Below, one piece after another: positions 1-11,900 of a stretch of 64,000 bases of DNA (its first letter is position 1; each line of letters begins with the position of its first letter). This DNA is from Alligator mississippiensis (Eukaryota; Chordata; Crocodylia; Alligatoridae), in the NCBI RefSeq assembly GCF_030867095.1, contig NC_081824.1, positions 85,270,382 to 85,334,381 of the forward strand. The letters run 5' to 3'. The position numbers were made by a program, and so were the translations under genes. The notes below the pieces were generated by a model. That model did no database searches and had not been told where the DNA came from. It worked only from the letters and a program-made list of their open reading frames with translations.

Positions 1-241
1 AATCAGATAAAGTTACCTTTATTCATTTAAATTCCACTGCCAAAAATTTAAAGTCTCTCTCCTTAATTTTCTCATATTTTTAAAAATATTTTAACTGTAT
101 GCAATGTAGTAATAATTCAGTCTGTAAAATAGATTAAAGGTCTGTAAGGCAATTTTAATAAGGCAACAGCAAGAAACCTGAAAAGCCTGTCTCATCAGTG
201 ACCTCATTTATCAGATTGTCAAATTGTCATGACACGTCAAC

Positions 242-530
242 ATACCATATTTTCTCACATACAACATAACACACAACATAACACACCTTTTTGAAAGACA
301 GAATTAAGAAAGAGATTTTTCCTTGTAGCGAGTACTTGATTAGCAGCAGCTAGGGAGCTTAGCTGGCTCATTGCTCTGCTCCTGGTGAATTGTGTAGACT
401 TTATATTCAGTTTCACCCAGTAAGCAGCAGAACCCCATCTTATCCTATTTCTCACATTTAATGCACAATCCAATTTCCAGCAGCAATTTTTGGAGAAGAG
501 GTGCATGCTGTATGTGAGAAAATATGGTAT
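242..530. mobile_element. MITE with 25-bp terminal inverted repeats
   Basis: Left end ATACCATATTTTCTCACATA (from 242) and right end TATGTGAGAAAATATGGTAT (to 530) are near-perfect inverted repeats over about 25 bp. The outer bases can be read as TA target duplications, as in Tc1/mariner-type elements. Related ends occur near 24003, 30035 and 54652. No transposase is encoded. Confidence 0.75.
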
Positions 531-1119
531 TCATTTTTCCTCGGTAAATTACACTCATTGTTTTACATAATTCTAGTATACTATACTTACATGCCATTTT
601 TCATTTCAGAGAGACAGCCAAATGTACTACTGGATTGCAGGCGTGTTTTCCAATTATAGTTTTCACATAGCACCCATGAGTGCATCTCAGATGACTGGCC
701 AAATTGGTGAACTGCATAAATTAGAAAATCAATCAAGTGAAAGTCAATACCTTTATGATGATCCAAAAGTAAAACAGATACAACTTGTCAAAATGGTTAA
801 AATGCCACAGATTTTTTTTCCAGCCAGCTTGCAGAGAAGGAGTCGGGGATAAGGAGTGGGAGGGAGGGGCAAAAGGGGCATGGAATAAGAGGAAAATAAA
901 TACTTTCCTGGCAGTAACCCATGACCAAAATTCACCAGATCACTTTAGTACTGGCTGCTTCCCTCTGCTGCCTGCCCCCAAATTTTCCAATGCACTCAAA
1001 ACTCCTCCCACTACCATACATATCCTCAGGGGTTTTAATCAATGCCATGTCACCAGAAATCCCATAGTTCCCATGGGATTTTTGATTCTCATCAGTCCAC
1101 ATTTGTAATCTGTTTTATT

Positions 1120-1340
1120 TAGATTGGGGTGCTCAACCTCCGGCCCATGGGCCAAATGTAGCCTACAGAGCCATCCTACCTGGTCCGTGGGGTTCTCAAC
1201 ATCCAGAAATTTAGCAGTGGGGGAGTGGTGGCCATTAGTACGACCACCCATCCTCCTGCCAAATTCTCAAACCCCAAGCCCAGCACAGCAGGTCAGAGTC
1301 ACATCACACCTCTAAACCTCCACCCACCCTTAAGGTAGGG
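1120..1340. mobile_element. hAT-like MITE, 'ggtgctcaacct' family
   Basis: Starts GGGGTGCTCAACCTCCGGCC with CCCATGGGCC following. The same start occurs at about 36071 and 56611. The right end is not resolved. A Tc/Ag-type dinucleotide run (TC)n follows at 1402-1420. Confidence 0.45.
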
Positions 1341-1929
1341 GCCGGGATTTGAATTTAGTTTTACAGACAGGTATAAAATTGTTCAAAAACGTCCTTAAAT
1401 CAATCTCTCTCTCTCTCTCTATGTGGGGATTCACTCAGTTAAAAATATATATATATGCAGTAGAAATGAATGAAACAGAAACTCCATAGTCAAACTGTTA
1501 GCACATTTTATGTCCTTCCACAACATAGAGGACCAGTTTTCTAATGGGGGGAAGAACAAGTATGAAAATGAGAAGCAAACAGTAAATATATTTTTTAAAT
1601 TGCAGGATAATCTGAGGCGCATTATTGGTAATGACAATCACAGAAGTATTATTTTTGCATCCTGTCTGCTAATCGATACAAATATAACTGAACTAAAACA
1701 GGAACGAGAGCAATAAAAATTGCTATAAAATCAGGGTCTTGAATTACAGAGTAAAATGAAAACTCAAAAATAAAAAAACTGTTAATATTCATACACAAAT
1801 AAAAGTAATTTAAAAGCAAAAATAGGGTCATTAGACTTCTTAGCAATTGATAAGGGTCTTGACATGCATTACAGAAACTTGAGAGAATGACAAAAATCAG
1901 TGCCATACTGCAATAGGTGGTTATTAGCT

Positions 1930-2789
1930 ATACAGGAGAGAAGAGTGAAGAGGATTCTACAGGGAGAAAAAAAATTGAGCATCGGGGACTATATAGCTGA
2001 ATCTATCTGGATACAAATCCCAATCTGCAGGAATACCAGATATTACCGAAACTAAGCTGCCTCTGAACTGATAGAAGTAAATGAACACACAGCATTCAGC
2101 AAAGCAAAAAGGCAGCAAAACCCAGGAAGACAGTAATAGAGGAACTTCAACCACCCATCTACAAACTGGTGAAATGGCACAGCAAAGCAGAGTTAAGAGA
2201 AATTTTCTCTAAATGTTAATGAATTAATTCTTGGAACAGCTAGTTCTAAAGTCAATAAGAAGAGAGCTATTCTTGACTTAGCTGTAAGTAACACATGAGC
2301 TATTTTGAGAAGTAACAGTAGCCGAATCACTAAGTAAGAGTAACTGCAATATCATTACGTTCAACATCCAAAGGCAGGTAGGACACCAAAAGGTGTTATA
2401 ATGACATTAACCTTTAAAAACTGATCTTCAAAATTAGGTTAATTAAAAGGAAAAAGAGTTAAGGGTAAAGAAAGTGAAAACATCCCTAAAGGTGGCACAT
2501 AGCTTTACAGTCTCAGAAGACATGAACAAAAAGGTCACTAAAAAAACAAGGAAAAAAAACAATATGGCAAAGTCCGAGACAAAAAGAAATCCTTCAATAT
2601 TTGGAAATCTTAACATGAAGAAGCCAATAAACCATAGGGCAGATTACAACAGTCAAGAAATAAGAAGGAAATTAGAAAGCCAACATGGAATTGAACAGGA
2701 AATAGCTAAAAGTGTTCAAACAAACAAATTACTATTCTTTAAATATATAGAAGCAGGCAGTCAGTAAAAGAATCAGAGGGTCTGCTAGA
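1930..2789 (+). pseudogene. Fossil CR1/L3-like LINE, endonuclease-to-linker part
   Basis: Translated in pieces, 2474-2766 gives NKLLFFKYIEAGSQ, matching the CR1 linker 'KKSFFKYIGSKKK' seen in the copy at 5445. Upstream 2255-2290 reads like the 'ILDLAVSN' end of an endonuclease domain. There are many stops and frameshifts. It is much older than the other CR1 copies and is cut off at a MITE insertion at 2798. Extent is approximate. Confidence 0.5.
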
Positions 2790-2797
2790 TCCTAGGG

Positions 2798-2943
2798 CAG
2801 CGGTTCCCAAACTGTGGGTTGCAACCGCAAATGGGGTTGCAACATCAGCAGATGGGGTCACAGGGGTGGGCAGCTGTGGCTTGGGACTGAGGGGCTATGC
2901 TGAGGAAATGGGGTCCTGCTGAGGAAAAGTTTGGGAAGCACTG
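2798..2943. mobile_element. 146-bp hAT MITE with perfect 8-bp target duplication
   Basis: Ends CAGCGGTTCCCAAACTGTGG and (reversed) CAGTGCTTCCCAAACTTTTC are inverted repeats. The flanks are identical 8-bp duplications TCCTAGGG at 2790-2797 and 2944-2951. Eight-base duplications and CAG-type ends define hAT elements. Confidence 0.9.
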
Positions 2944-3429
2944 TCCTAGGGGTTTAAAGAGAGTAATACAAGAGCATTTCTGACAAACACAGGGTATGGC
3001 TATACTACTTCCATGCCATCCTTGAGTGTGCCACCAAACACTCCTCCATCTGCTCCCAATTCTGCATGCAGCAAACCCAAAAATGAGGCAATGAAGGGCC
3101 CTAAAGGAGTAACCCCTGCTACTGCTCTCACACCAATGCAGGCTTGTGAATAGCAGGACAGGTCCACTCTCATTTTCAGGTTGGTGCACATGGAGGAGGA
3201 AGTGGTAGGCTGGGCCATGATTTTCAGCATCGTATTCCAAAACACTAAGGAAGTAATAGAGACATTCCTCAGATTATATTTTTGCTTCTTCTGTGGTGAA
3301 GTCTGGTGTTAGAAAGTCCAGTAGCTGTGTTTCCCTATTTCCTGGTAATAAAAATGATGTCCTCTCAGAGACCAAGGTGTCAGAAGAAGCACTGGAGCCA
3401 ACTGAAAATTGAGCAATCAGGGCTTGCAG

Positions 3430-3545
3430 TACAAGTGATATCTTTGATTAGACCAACAAGATTTTTGCAAAAACATTTTTTTTTTAATTGCAAGCTTTTG
3501 GGCACAGACACCCTTCATCAGGCATCAGAGAAAAGATTGTAAAAG
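3430..3545 (+). repeat. Interspersed repeat, 'gatatctttgattagaccaac' type
   Basis: Contains GATATCTTTGATTAGACCAA followed by GCAAGCTTTTGGGCACAGAC. Close matches to the first part occur at 11409-11440 (plus) and 58125-58155 (minus). This looks like the end of an old dispersed repeat; its class is not certain. Confidence 0.5.
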
Positions 3546-4228
3546 TTCTCCTGGGTAGAAATGAATTAGTTGAGGCACCAGACTCCAGATGGTATACATC
3601 CAAGAGTTCGGACAGGACTTAACTATGAAGTAACTGAGCTGCTAGCAAAGTGAAGCATGGTCATGAATTAAAAGAAATGCCTAGAAGACACAGAGTAAAG
3701 AATAGAGTTACATGATCAGTCTTCATCATGGCAAAAGGTTAACAGTTGGGTCTCTCAAGGTCTCGTAGGTTCTTCATCATTTAATACATTTACTAATATT
3801 CTGCAAACAAGGGTGAGGCTAGAGATGTAACAAAAGCTGCAGATAACACTAAATTATTTAGGTTAAGTGTTTGTATTGCAGTCAGCCTCCTGCCAGTGAC
3901 CCTGCAGGAAGGGACAGAGGAAAGAGGGAATCTCAATACGAAACTATTTATAATTTAGATAATTTATGATAAACCTATTAAGTGACAAAAAATATGAGAG
4001 CTAAGGGAACATGAAAGACTCGGGTGCCTTCACAAAACTGGAAGTACAGAATACAAATAAAAAGAGCTCAAACATATTGTTTACTGATCAGTACGTTTGA
4101 GATATTAAGAGCTGGATCCAATAAAGGACTTTGGCTCCTACAAAACAGGAGCCGTAGTGCCTAGTCTGTAGTTGTCTGGTTACCAGAGCAGAATCCAGAA
4201 CCTAATGTTAGGCTCCTTATAACACGGC

Positions 4229-5110
4229 ATGGAAAAAGATAGGCACTTCAGAAGTACAGCCTTCTTGGTGCCCCTCACCGCCCCCACCCACAGCCCACTA
4301 GACCTGTTGGTGCCCCTTACTCCCCACCCGCAGCCCCCTGGGATCTGTTGGTGCCCTCACTCCCCATCCACGGCCCCCAGCCCTGCTGGAGGGGGCCCCC
4401 AGCTGCCAAGGCTATGGGGCCAGAGACCCGAGTCCACAGCCCCTGCCCCCTGCCCCAGCAGCACCCAAGGCCCTGCTGCTGCTCATGGAAGGTAGCAGCT
4501 ACTAAGGCAGAGTGGAGCACAGGGCCCGTGGGCAGGGGAGGGCAGATGAGGCCTGCCTACTACTGCAGGATTGGGCTACCTGCTCTGTTGCCCTGTCCCA
4601 GGGTCTCCAAGGCCCAGCAGGCAGGACCCAGCTTGGCAGGGCAGAACAGGGTGTGGAAGCTCAGTGCCACCCCTGGGAGCCCAATGTCGCCATGGCGAGG
4701 CACCCCATCTACCTGGCAGCAGCAAGGGGTACAACTCTGTGCTGCTGGCCCTGCTGCCGCCAGACAGGCAGGGGCTGCCTCATCATGGCAGCGCGAGGCT
4801 TCCAGTGGTGGCACTGAGCTTCCCTCTCCTGCTCTACCCTGCTGTGCTGGGTCTCACCCACTGGGCCACAGAGGCCCCAGGGGAGGGCAGCAGCGCAAGG
4901 AGCCTGAGCCTGCGGCAGACAGCCTGCATCCACCCCCTCCCTGTCCACAGATCTGGGGGGCATGTGCCCCCCATGTCCCCCTGGACTGCATGCAGTGGTG
5001 GGGAGCCAGCCTGCAAAGGGAAACCCACTGTTTCCCACATTTTTTCTCCTTAAAAAGAGAACATCTGAGTTTTACTGAATTTTTGTGAGGCAAACAGAAA
5101 ACCTGGATCC
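4229..5110. mobile_element. GC-rich non-autonomous element with about 41-bp minisatellite
   Basis: An abruptly GC-rich block in an AT-rich background. Three units beginning TGCCCCTCAC or similar start at 4269, 4311 and 4351 (about 41-bp spacing). The right edge GGAAAACCTGGATCCCTG-like (5098-5118) matches the right edge of the 24.9-26.25 kb block, which has the same unit. Open frames here are compositional. Left end not resolved. Confidence 0.5.
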
Positions 5111-5444
5111 CTGCTTAGCCAGTAGAGAACAGGGGCATGTAGTGAACCTCTCTCCAGTCTTGGTGCTCGACTATGGGAGGTGGGCAGATTCTTCTATTTA
5201 ATTAAAACAAAGTCCTAAAATAATTCTTTCACAGAGTAAAGCTTTTCTTTTAAAAAATGCTGAGAAGTTAATGGAGTTGGCTCTATTTCTGCATTTCATC
5301 CAGTGAATGCTGAATATAAAATACAGAAAAACACCCTAAAGCAGGAGACCAGAACCATGGACTCTTCCCTTACCCAGAAACCCCCATCCTGCATCAGAAG
5401 GCCATAGGCCAGTTGTGCCCAGCCTCCTGGCCCAACTAGCCACC

Positions 5445-7318
5445 AAGGAGAATACCTGCTTGGCTCAAGCTTGCAGGGAAGCAGTGAGGAAAGCCAAAGC
5501 AGAAATGGAGCTTAGGCTGGCAGTAAAAGTTAAGGATAATAAAAAGTCATTCTTTAAGTACATAGGAAGCAAAAAGAAGGTGCAGGGTAACTTAGGGCCC
5601 CTTCAGGATGAACAGGGGTAACTGGTAACAGATAGGATAGCCAAAGCGGAGCTTCTAAATGATTTCTTTGCATCCATGTTCCTGGACACAAATACAAATA
5701 CGCATACCATTGGGACCTTAGGCAAGACCAGTATAGATACCAACCCACCAACTGTTCGAGCTGACCTAGTAAAGGGGTACTCGGAAGGGTTGAATGTATT
5801 TAAGTCAACAGGTCCTGATGATCTTCATCTTAGGGTGCTTAGGGAATTATCTGCAGTCATAGCGGAGCCACTGGCACAACTGTTCAAGCACTCATGGTAC
5901 CCAGGACAGGTCCCAGAGGATTGGAAAAGGGACAATGTGGTCCCTATTTTCAAGGACAAACCAGTAACTATAGGCCGGTTAGTCTCACCTCTATCCTTGG
6001 CAAGACCTTTGAGAAAATTGTTAAGGATCACAGTTGTGGGGGACCAGCGGGTAAAATGATGCTAAGGGGCAATCAGCACAGGTTCATAGCAGGCAGATCC
6101 TGCCTAACCTAGTTTCATTTTATGACCAGGTCACAAAATGCTTGGATGAAGGAATAGAGGTAGATGTTATTTACTTAGATTTTAAAAAGGCCTTTGACAC
6201 AGTGTCACACCTAATTCTTATAAATAAACTAAACAGTTGCAATGTAGATTATTACACAGTCCGCTGGGTAGAAAACTGGCTTATGGGACGTACCCAGAGA
6301 GTGGTGGTGGATGGGTCGGTTTCTACCTGGAGAAATGTGGGCAGCGGAGTCCCCCAAGGCTCTGTCCTGGGCCTGGTACTGTTCAATATCTTCGTTAGTG
6401 ACTTGGACGAGGGAGTAGAAAGCACCCTGTCCAAGTTTGCTGATGTCACCAAACTATGGGGGGAGGTACACAAAGTAGATGGCAGGGAGCGAATCCAGGC
6501 TGATTTGGACAGGCTGGGGAAATGAGCCGAACAGAATAGGATGCAGTTTAACAAGGATAAGTGTCATGTGTTGCACCTGGGGAGAAAGAATCGTCAACAC
6601 TCCTACAGCCTGGGAGCTACCACTCTAAGTAGCCCAATTGCGGAAAGGGATCTCGGAGTCGTAGTGGACTCCAAAATGAACGTGAGTCACCAGTGTGATA
6701 AGGTAATAAGTAAAGCTAACCGCACTCTTTCTTGCATAAGTAGGTGCATCACGAGCAGGTCCAGGGAGGTGATACTTTACCTCTATGCGGCATTGGTCAG
6801 GCTGCAGCTGGAGTACTGCATCCAGTTTTGGGCGCCGCACTTCAGGAGGGATGTGGATGGCCTGGAGAGGGTTCAGAGGAAGGCCACTCGTTTGGTTAAA
6901 GGCCTACAGAAAAAACTCTATGTGGACCAGTTGGGAGACCTGAACCTTTTCAGGCTCCGCAAGAGGAGGCTGAGAGGTGATCTTGTGGCAACCTACAAAC
7001 TCATGGGGGCGGCAGCAAGAAATAGGGGATACAATGTTTACCAGGGTGCCTGTCAGGATAACTAGAAATAATGGCCACAAACTGGAAGAGAACAAATTCA
7101 GATTGGACATCAGGAATAAATTCTGTACAGTGAGGGTTGCCAAAATGTGGAATAAGCTTCCAAAGGAGGTGGTGCTGTCCCCTTCCTTGGAGGTGTTTAA
7201 AAGGAGATTGGACAGACACCTGGCTGGGATCATCTGACCCCAGCACTCATTTCTCCCCAGGGCAGGGGGTCGGACTTGATGATCTAATAGGTCCCTTCTG
7301 ACCCTAACATCTACCAAA
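5445..7318 (+). pseudogene. CR1 LINE, 5'-truncated and decayed (copy 1)
   Basis: This is the C-terminal part of CR1 ORF2: a linker (KSFFKYIGSKKKVQ), then reverse-transcriptase blocks, including NYRPVSLTSILGKTFEKIV near 5965, [13 protein letters not shown] near 6175, GVPQGSVLG near 6345 and the catalytic box near 6438. The box reads FADV, not FADD, so the second catalytic Asp is lost. A TGA replaces Trp at about 6523 (GK*AEQ), and there are frameshifts near 6040-6110 and 6990. The 3' end has the CR1 sequence GGTCGGACTTGATGATCTAA and ends near 7318. It cannot move by itself. Confidence 0.9.
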
Positions 7319-7325
7319 CTATTGA

Positions 7326-7656
7326 GTGCAGTGGGGTTTGTCCATGGGCTGGATCCTGTGCCATCCCAATCCAGCTCTGTGCCACCATGGTCTGGCCACA
7401 CTGCTCACTTACCAATCTGGCCACACACTGGTGTGCTCTGGCATGCAGGGCCACATGATCTAGCCCACAGGGTTCCCAGGTTTGAAAGTTTGGCATCAAG
7501 GAAGAGGCAATTAGCATTGCCGCTGCTCCCCTGCCACCAAATTCATCAATGCGCCATAATTATGGCACATTAAGTTTAGCACTCGTAATGAAGCTTAGCC
7601 CGTAAACTGGATGATATGCCTCTGTGGCCTGTATGTGGGGTTCAGCACCCCTGCCC
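7326..7656. mobile_element. hAT-like MITE directly after CR1 copy 1
   Basis: The right end, reversed, reads CAGGGGTGCTGAACCCCACA (to 7656); the left part has GGTTTGTCCATGGGCTGGAT. Inside, 7545-7590 holds ATGCGCCATAATTATGGCAC, a fragment of the short-palindrome family seen at 61319. Boundaries to the CR1 are approximate. Confidence 0.45.
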
Positions 7657-7849
7657 TACGCTAGTCATACTTCTTCTTGTTATCTCACTTCCTATTTCCA
7701 CAAACTTTTTTCCCTGCAACAGAGGAGCAGAAAGAGCCCACACCTAACTTACCGCCTAACACGAGCATGCTCAAACCCTCTCAGGCCAAAGACCCTATAA
7801 CCCGGGCATCCCACGCACAGGGCGAGTGCCCTCACCAGCAGATTACAGG

Positions 7850-8810
7850 AAGCAACACCACCGGGTGCTTCAGAAGGAAGCGTGCCCCTGTCAGCACGCT
7901 CCACGACCACCCGCTGCACCGGGCCCCTCCGGGGACGTGGCCTGAAAGAGGTCTTGTCTCCGGACCCGGCTGGGCTTCGGCCTGCGAGGCAGTTCTGGGC
8001 GCACACAGAAACAAATCTCTCGACTTGGGGAGGGTTAAACACAGACAAGCGGTTTGACGCAGCCCTGAGGAGGCCGAAGCACCTTCCCCGGTGCAGCAGG
8101 GGTCCTTGGAGCAGGGGGACAGAGGGCGCGCGGCTCCCTGCCGAGCAGTTGCTGGCTATAGCCGTGTGGGTGTAAGGATGCAGGTTCCTGGGCAGACGCG
8201 TCTTTGGCGCAGCACTGGTGGCCGCCCACCTGAGAGGGGCCCGGGGGGCCAGCACCAGGCTCGAGGGCAACCCGGCAGCAGTAGCCATGAGGCCGGATCA
8301 GCGAAGGGCCGAGGCCGAGGCCTTCCAGGGAGGATCGCCGGCTCCTTCTCGGGCCACAGCCCCCGCCCCGCCCTGCCCACGCACGCGAGGCCGACAGCCC
8401 GGGGTCGGCCGCGGGCCCGCTCGGGCCTGCACCCCCGCCCGGAGCAGGCCCCGCCACTCACCGGCCGCCGCGCCGCGCCGCGGGCCGCTTCCCCCGGCCG
8501 GGCCCCGGGCCCCCGCCGCCAGCGCCCGGCCCAGCGCGCCGCAACCCCGCATCGCCCCGGCCCGGCCCCGCTCGGCTCAGCGGGGCGGAGCCGCCTCTGC
8601 CGCGGGAACTGACGCTGCCTCTGGCAGGAGCAACCCCTTGGCGCGCCCCGGCCGGCTCCGTAGGTGTGGCGGGAAGGGGCGGTGGGTCCCTCGGCCTGGG
8701 GCCGCGCGAGTTCAAGAGCCCGGGCCTAGGCCGCAGGACACGTGCGCGCAGCAGTCGCCGTACCGCACATCGTGGCGTGGCACGCGAGGCCCGGGCTAAC
8801 GCGCAGTACA
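7850..8810. promoter_or_regulatory. CpG island, probable COQ3 promoter
   Basis: About 0.95 kb with very high G+C and many CpGs, densest at 8300-8720, between AT-rich flanks. It contains the splice donor described for the probable COQ3 exon 1. Long open frames on both strands here come from base composition. The telomere-proximal half, 8720-8810, contains CACGTG (8740 area) and mixed CpG tracts. Confidence 0.75.
8465..8552 (-). CDS. COQ3: Probable COQ3 exon 1 (partial gene, mitochondrial presequence)
   Basis: COQ3 is the mitochondrial O-methyltransferase of ubiquinone synthesis. On the minus strand a short frame starts at 8552 (MRGCGALGRALAAGARGPAG and on to RRGAAA) and meets a near-perfect donor, GCGGCCG before gtgagtgg, at 8465. 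The product so far is Arg/Ala/Gly-rich with no acidic residue, as expected of a mitochondrial presequence. Evidence for the name is mainly position: in human, COQ3 lies next to the 3' end of PNISR in the same orientation. No exon 2 was recognised in 1-8464, so the methyltransferase domain would lie outside the window. Another ATG or another gene is possible. Confidence 0.45.
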
Positions 8811-8975
8811 TGCAGCCTAATGCGCAGCAGCGTCACCAAAAAACCCCAACCCCAGTTCATCTGGCCAAGGGACAGTAGCACTGGTTACAGCGCATTGAGT
8901 ACCTGTAATTACAGGCACTAGATGCATCGTAACTATGGCGTGTTAATGAATGTGTAGGCGCACCCAGAGACTTCA
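8790..8975. mobile_element. Palindromic MITE fragment (61.3-kb family)
   Basis: Reversed, 8887-8965 reads CCTACACATTCATTAACACG and then GCCATAGTTAC..., with CCTGTAATTACAGG as an internal palindrome. The motifs match the element at 61319-61535. Confidence 0.55.
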
Positions 8976-8979
8976 TTTT

Positions 8980-11900
8980 AATCTAGTGACTGTTTCCAGA
9001 TTTTCTGCTGGAGGTGGAACAGGGGCACAAACCCAGGCTGCAGGTTCATTTGGAGTAAAGCTCATCCTTTTTGTGTAAATAATTCATTTGGGCCGGGATT
9101 TAGGAGTCTGGCTTTCTCCCATCCCAGTTGAGGGTCCTGACTCCCAACTTCAGCTCCTGGGCAACGTGTCTGTTGACAGCCTTGTCACTAGGTGAGCTCC
9201 TGGGTCCTAGACCGGGGTTCTGGCCCACTTCCAGATAAGGCAGCAGTCCAGGCAAATGCCATGACTACCTGAATTATTAGGTAGCCCCATGCATGCATGC
9301 CAGCTGGCACCTTATCTGGGGTTATTTTTTGTGCGAGTCTTAATCCAGTAGGCACTGAGAATTCCTACTGGACTAGACCCTGCTGGTAAAACAGGATGCC
9401 TAGTTTGAGATTCCCAAATCCCACTACAGTTCAAGCAGCATCATGACTTCAGATGTTCTGTGCATTCCCACATTTTGAAATGTAGGCATATATAGGACCA
9501 GGAAGCAGCTAAGGAAGGTGTTGATGATCTCAGCTACATGTAGATATTGGAGTTAACCACCAAAAATGGTAGTAAAGTTGCTTAAATTTGTTTGTAAATC
9601 TAGACCCAGGTAATTTAGGAGCACAGTAGCAACTTGTGCTTCTAAGTAATTCAGGCACTTTGGGAATTCCCCCGAACAGCACACACTCAAAGTACTTCAC
9701 CTACCATTTTACTCTGAAAGTAAGACTAGAATCAGCATTAAACAACTGAATAAAAAACCTGTCCATCATTAATTTACATTGTAAAGCACTTCCAGAGCTA
9801 AGAAATATAGTTAACCAATAGCATAAGATTATGAAACAATATTCTTAAAAGGTTTTTTGATCATTGGAGGGGTGTTCATACAATTAGGGGCATTATTTTT
9901 TTTCTTCCACTATGTCAGTAGCTAGTTAAAATAATCACAGTACATGCACTGGGGAGCTAAAGTCTTATTAAACCTTTCAGCCACACTTAGCTCTTTTACA
10001 TAGAGATAAACCTGAAGATATAAATCAAAATAAGCAAATATTTATAATCAGCAAACAGCTGGACTCTGCTTCTTTAGCAGGAGACTGGGAGAGGGGAGTA
10101 AAGCAGGGGATATCTTTTATGTATGTGAGCCAGTTAAGCTTGGAGTGTATCACCAGAAATCATCTAGCTTTCCTCAAAATCAGGTCTGCCTATGCACTTA
10201 CATGATCAAGGCAGACAGTAATCACAATGAAACCCAGACTCAGCCAGCTCCAGATAACTCGGTTAGTAATCTGTGAGCTGAATCTGTTTTTTCTACAACC
10301 TCATTTGCTACATGTGAAATCTCTCCTGGATCCCCCACAGTGCTACTGAAAGATGAGAAACACATTTATAGTAGTGAGACATAGGAACTACTCAAAGACA
10401 TAAGAGGGCCCTAAATTTAGGAGTCCCTCAGGTATTTTAACTGATCTCTTCCCCTCAATGGTACCTGATCTCCAAGCCTAGATCTTTAATTTGAAGAATC
10501 AGAACTAGAATCCTTTCCGGACACCTGATTTTTTCTATCTTCTACCAGTCCCCCACAATTGGCAGAGGGACCCACTAGTAGGCTGCAGCCTGGCCTGCCT
10601 TAAGGAAACCCCATTCTTTATCCAGTCAAGCTCCCCAGTAGAAGGATCCCACATCACACTTAAACCACCTCACTGTAACAGAATGCAGAACACCTGTCAC
10701 CATTTGGGGAGCTAACTAAAGCCATCTACACTAAGTACTGAGCAAGTGGAAGTATGGTGATCTAAGTGTGTGTGCTGGGGTCTGAGTTAGGGGAAGAAAA
10801 AAAAACTCTGTGAAGTTGATTACTGAGGCTGGTTTTCAGCAGTGTATTTTATAAAGGGAAATACTAAATGTGTTGCCTACTTCAAAGAAGTTGCTTTTCC
10901 AAAGAAAATTCTAAGTCTTAACCTGAGTTTCATGTACCCCTAAGAATTACATTGCAAGCAATTATGTCAGGAAAACCCAACTCTCTGGCCAAACAGGTTT
11001 AATCAAAGAATGTTGCTTCTGAGCTTCAGAAATATAAATGGATAGGTTGCAAAAGAGAATTTTTTTAACGGTGTGTGCCAAAGTTAGCATATTTACACAG
11101 TAGAAGGCAGGGCAGAGTGGTACGTCAGAGACTAATTCAGAAATGTTTAAGCTTTCACAGGCAGCAGCCTACTCTTTACATGGTGTGACTTGGTGAAGGC
11201 CAAGATGGACAAGCTGCATACAGTTCTTCACCCAAGATTCATTTTCTATCCCAACAGTTGATTCTTCACTGTGTGTGTGCACATGTATATTGCAGGGAGA
11301 AGAAAACAATGTTATTTTCATAGTTGCTGAACATTTTTAAGGGAACATTGTTTAGTAAGCTATAAATACTTCATTCATATCAGGCAAGGTTCTTTGAGTA
11401 GATGTGATATCTTTTATTAGACCAACTGAGTCTTTCATGTCAGAGGCATTTAGTGCAAGCATAAAAGATTTTAATAAAGTTTAGAGACAATACAGGCTAC
11501 AGTGGTTTTACTGGATTAAGAATTTTTAAGATTTAATAGTTTGTAGCAGGCAAAAGGAAAAACTGAACATGTGGCTAAAGCCACCACGGCTCTGGTGCTG
11601 TTTAAGAACATTGCAATAATAAAGTGTAGAGAAATCAAAATCACAACAAAACAAAAAGCAATTAAGAAATACCAAGTTGTAAGCCATTATTTAAAGGCTA
11701 GAATCAATCTAAGGTTTTCTTGTAATTTATTACAAAGATGCTAAAATAGCTGCAAGTCAGTCTTACTGTGCTACACTGCTAGGAGGAAATCCAATTAGGC
11801 AGTTACAGAATGACAACTGTCAATTCTAAAATTGATATTAATCTGCATTCAGATTAATCTGCATCTGTTAAAAATTGAGTAATCTGGAAAAATTAGAATT

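Noticed and set aside
1-8400. COQ3 methyltransferase exons
   Set aside because: No minus-strand frame shows the SAM-binding DVGCGGG-type motif or neighbouring blocks.
8218-8812. Overlapping open frames of 100-193 codons on both strands in the left CpG island
   Set aside because: They exist in several frames at once, are Pro/Ala/Arg/Gly-rich and have no domain; they follow from high G+C. Only the short minus frame ending at a good donor was kept.
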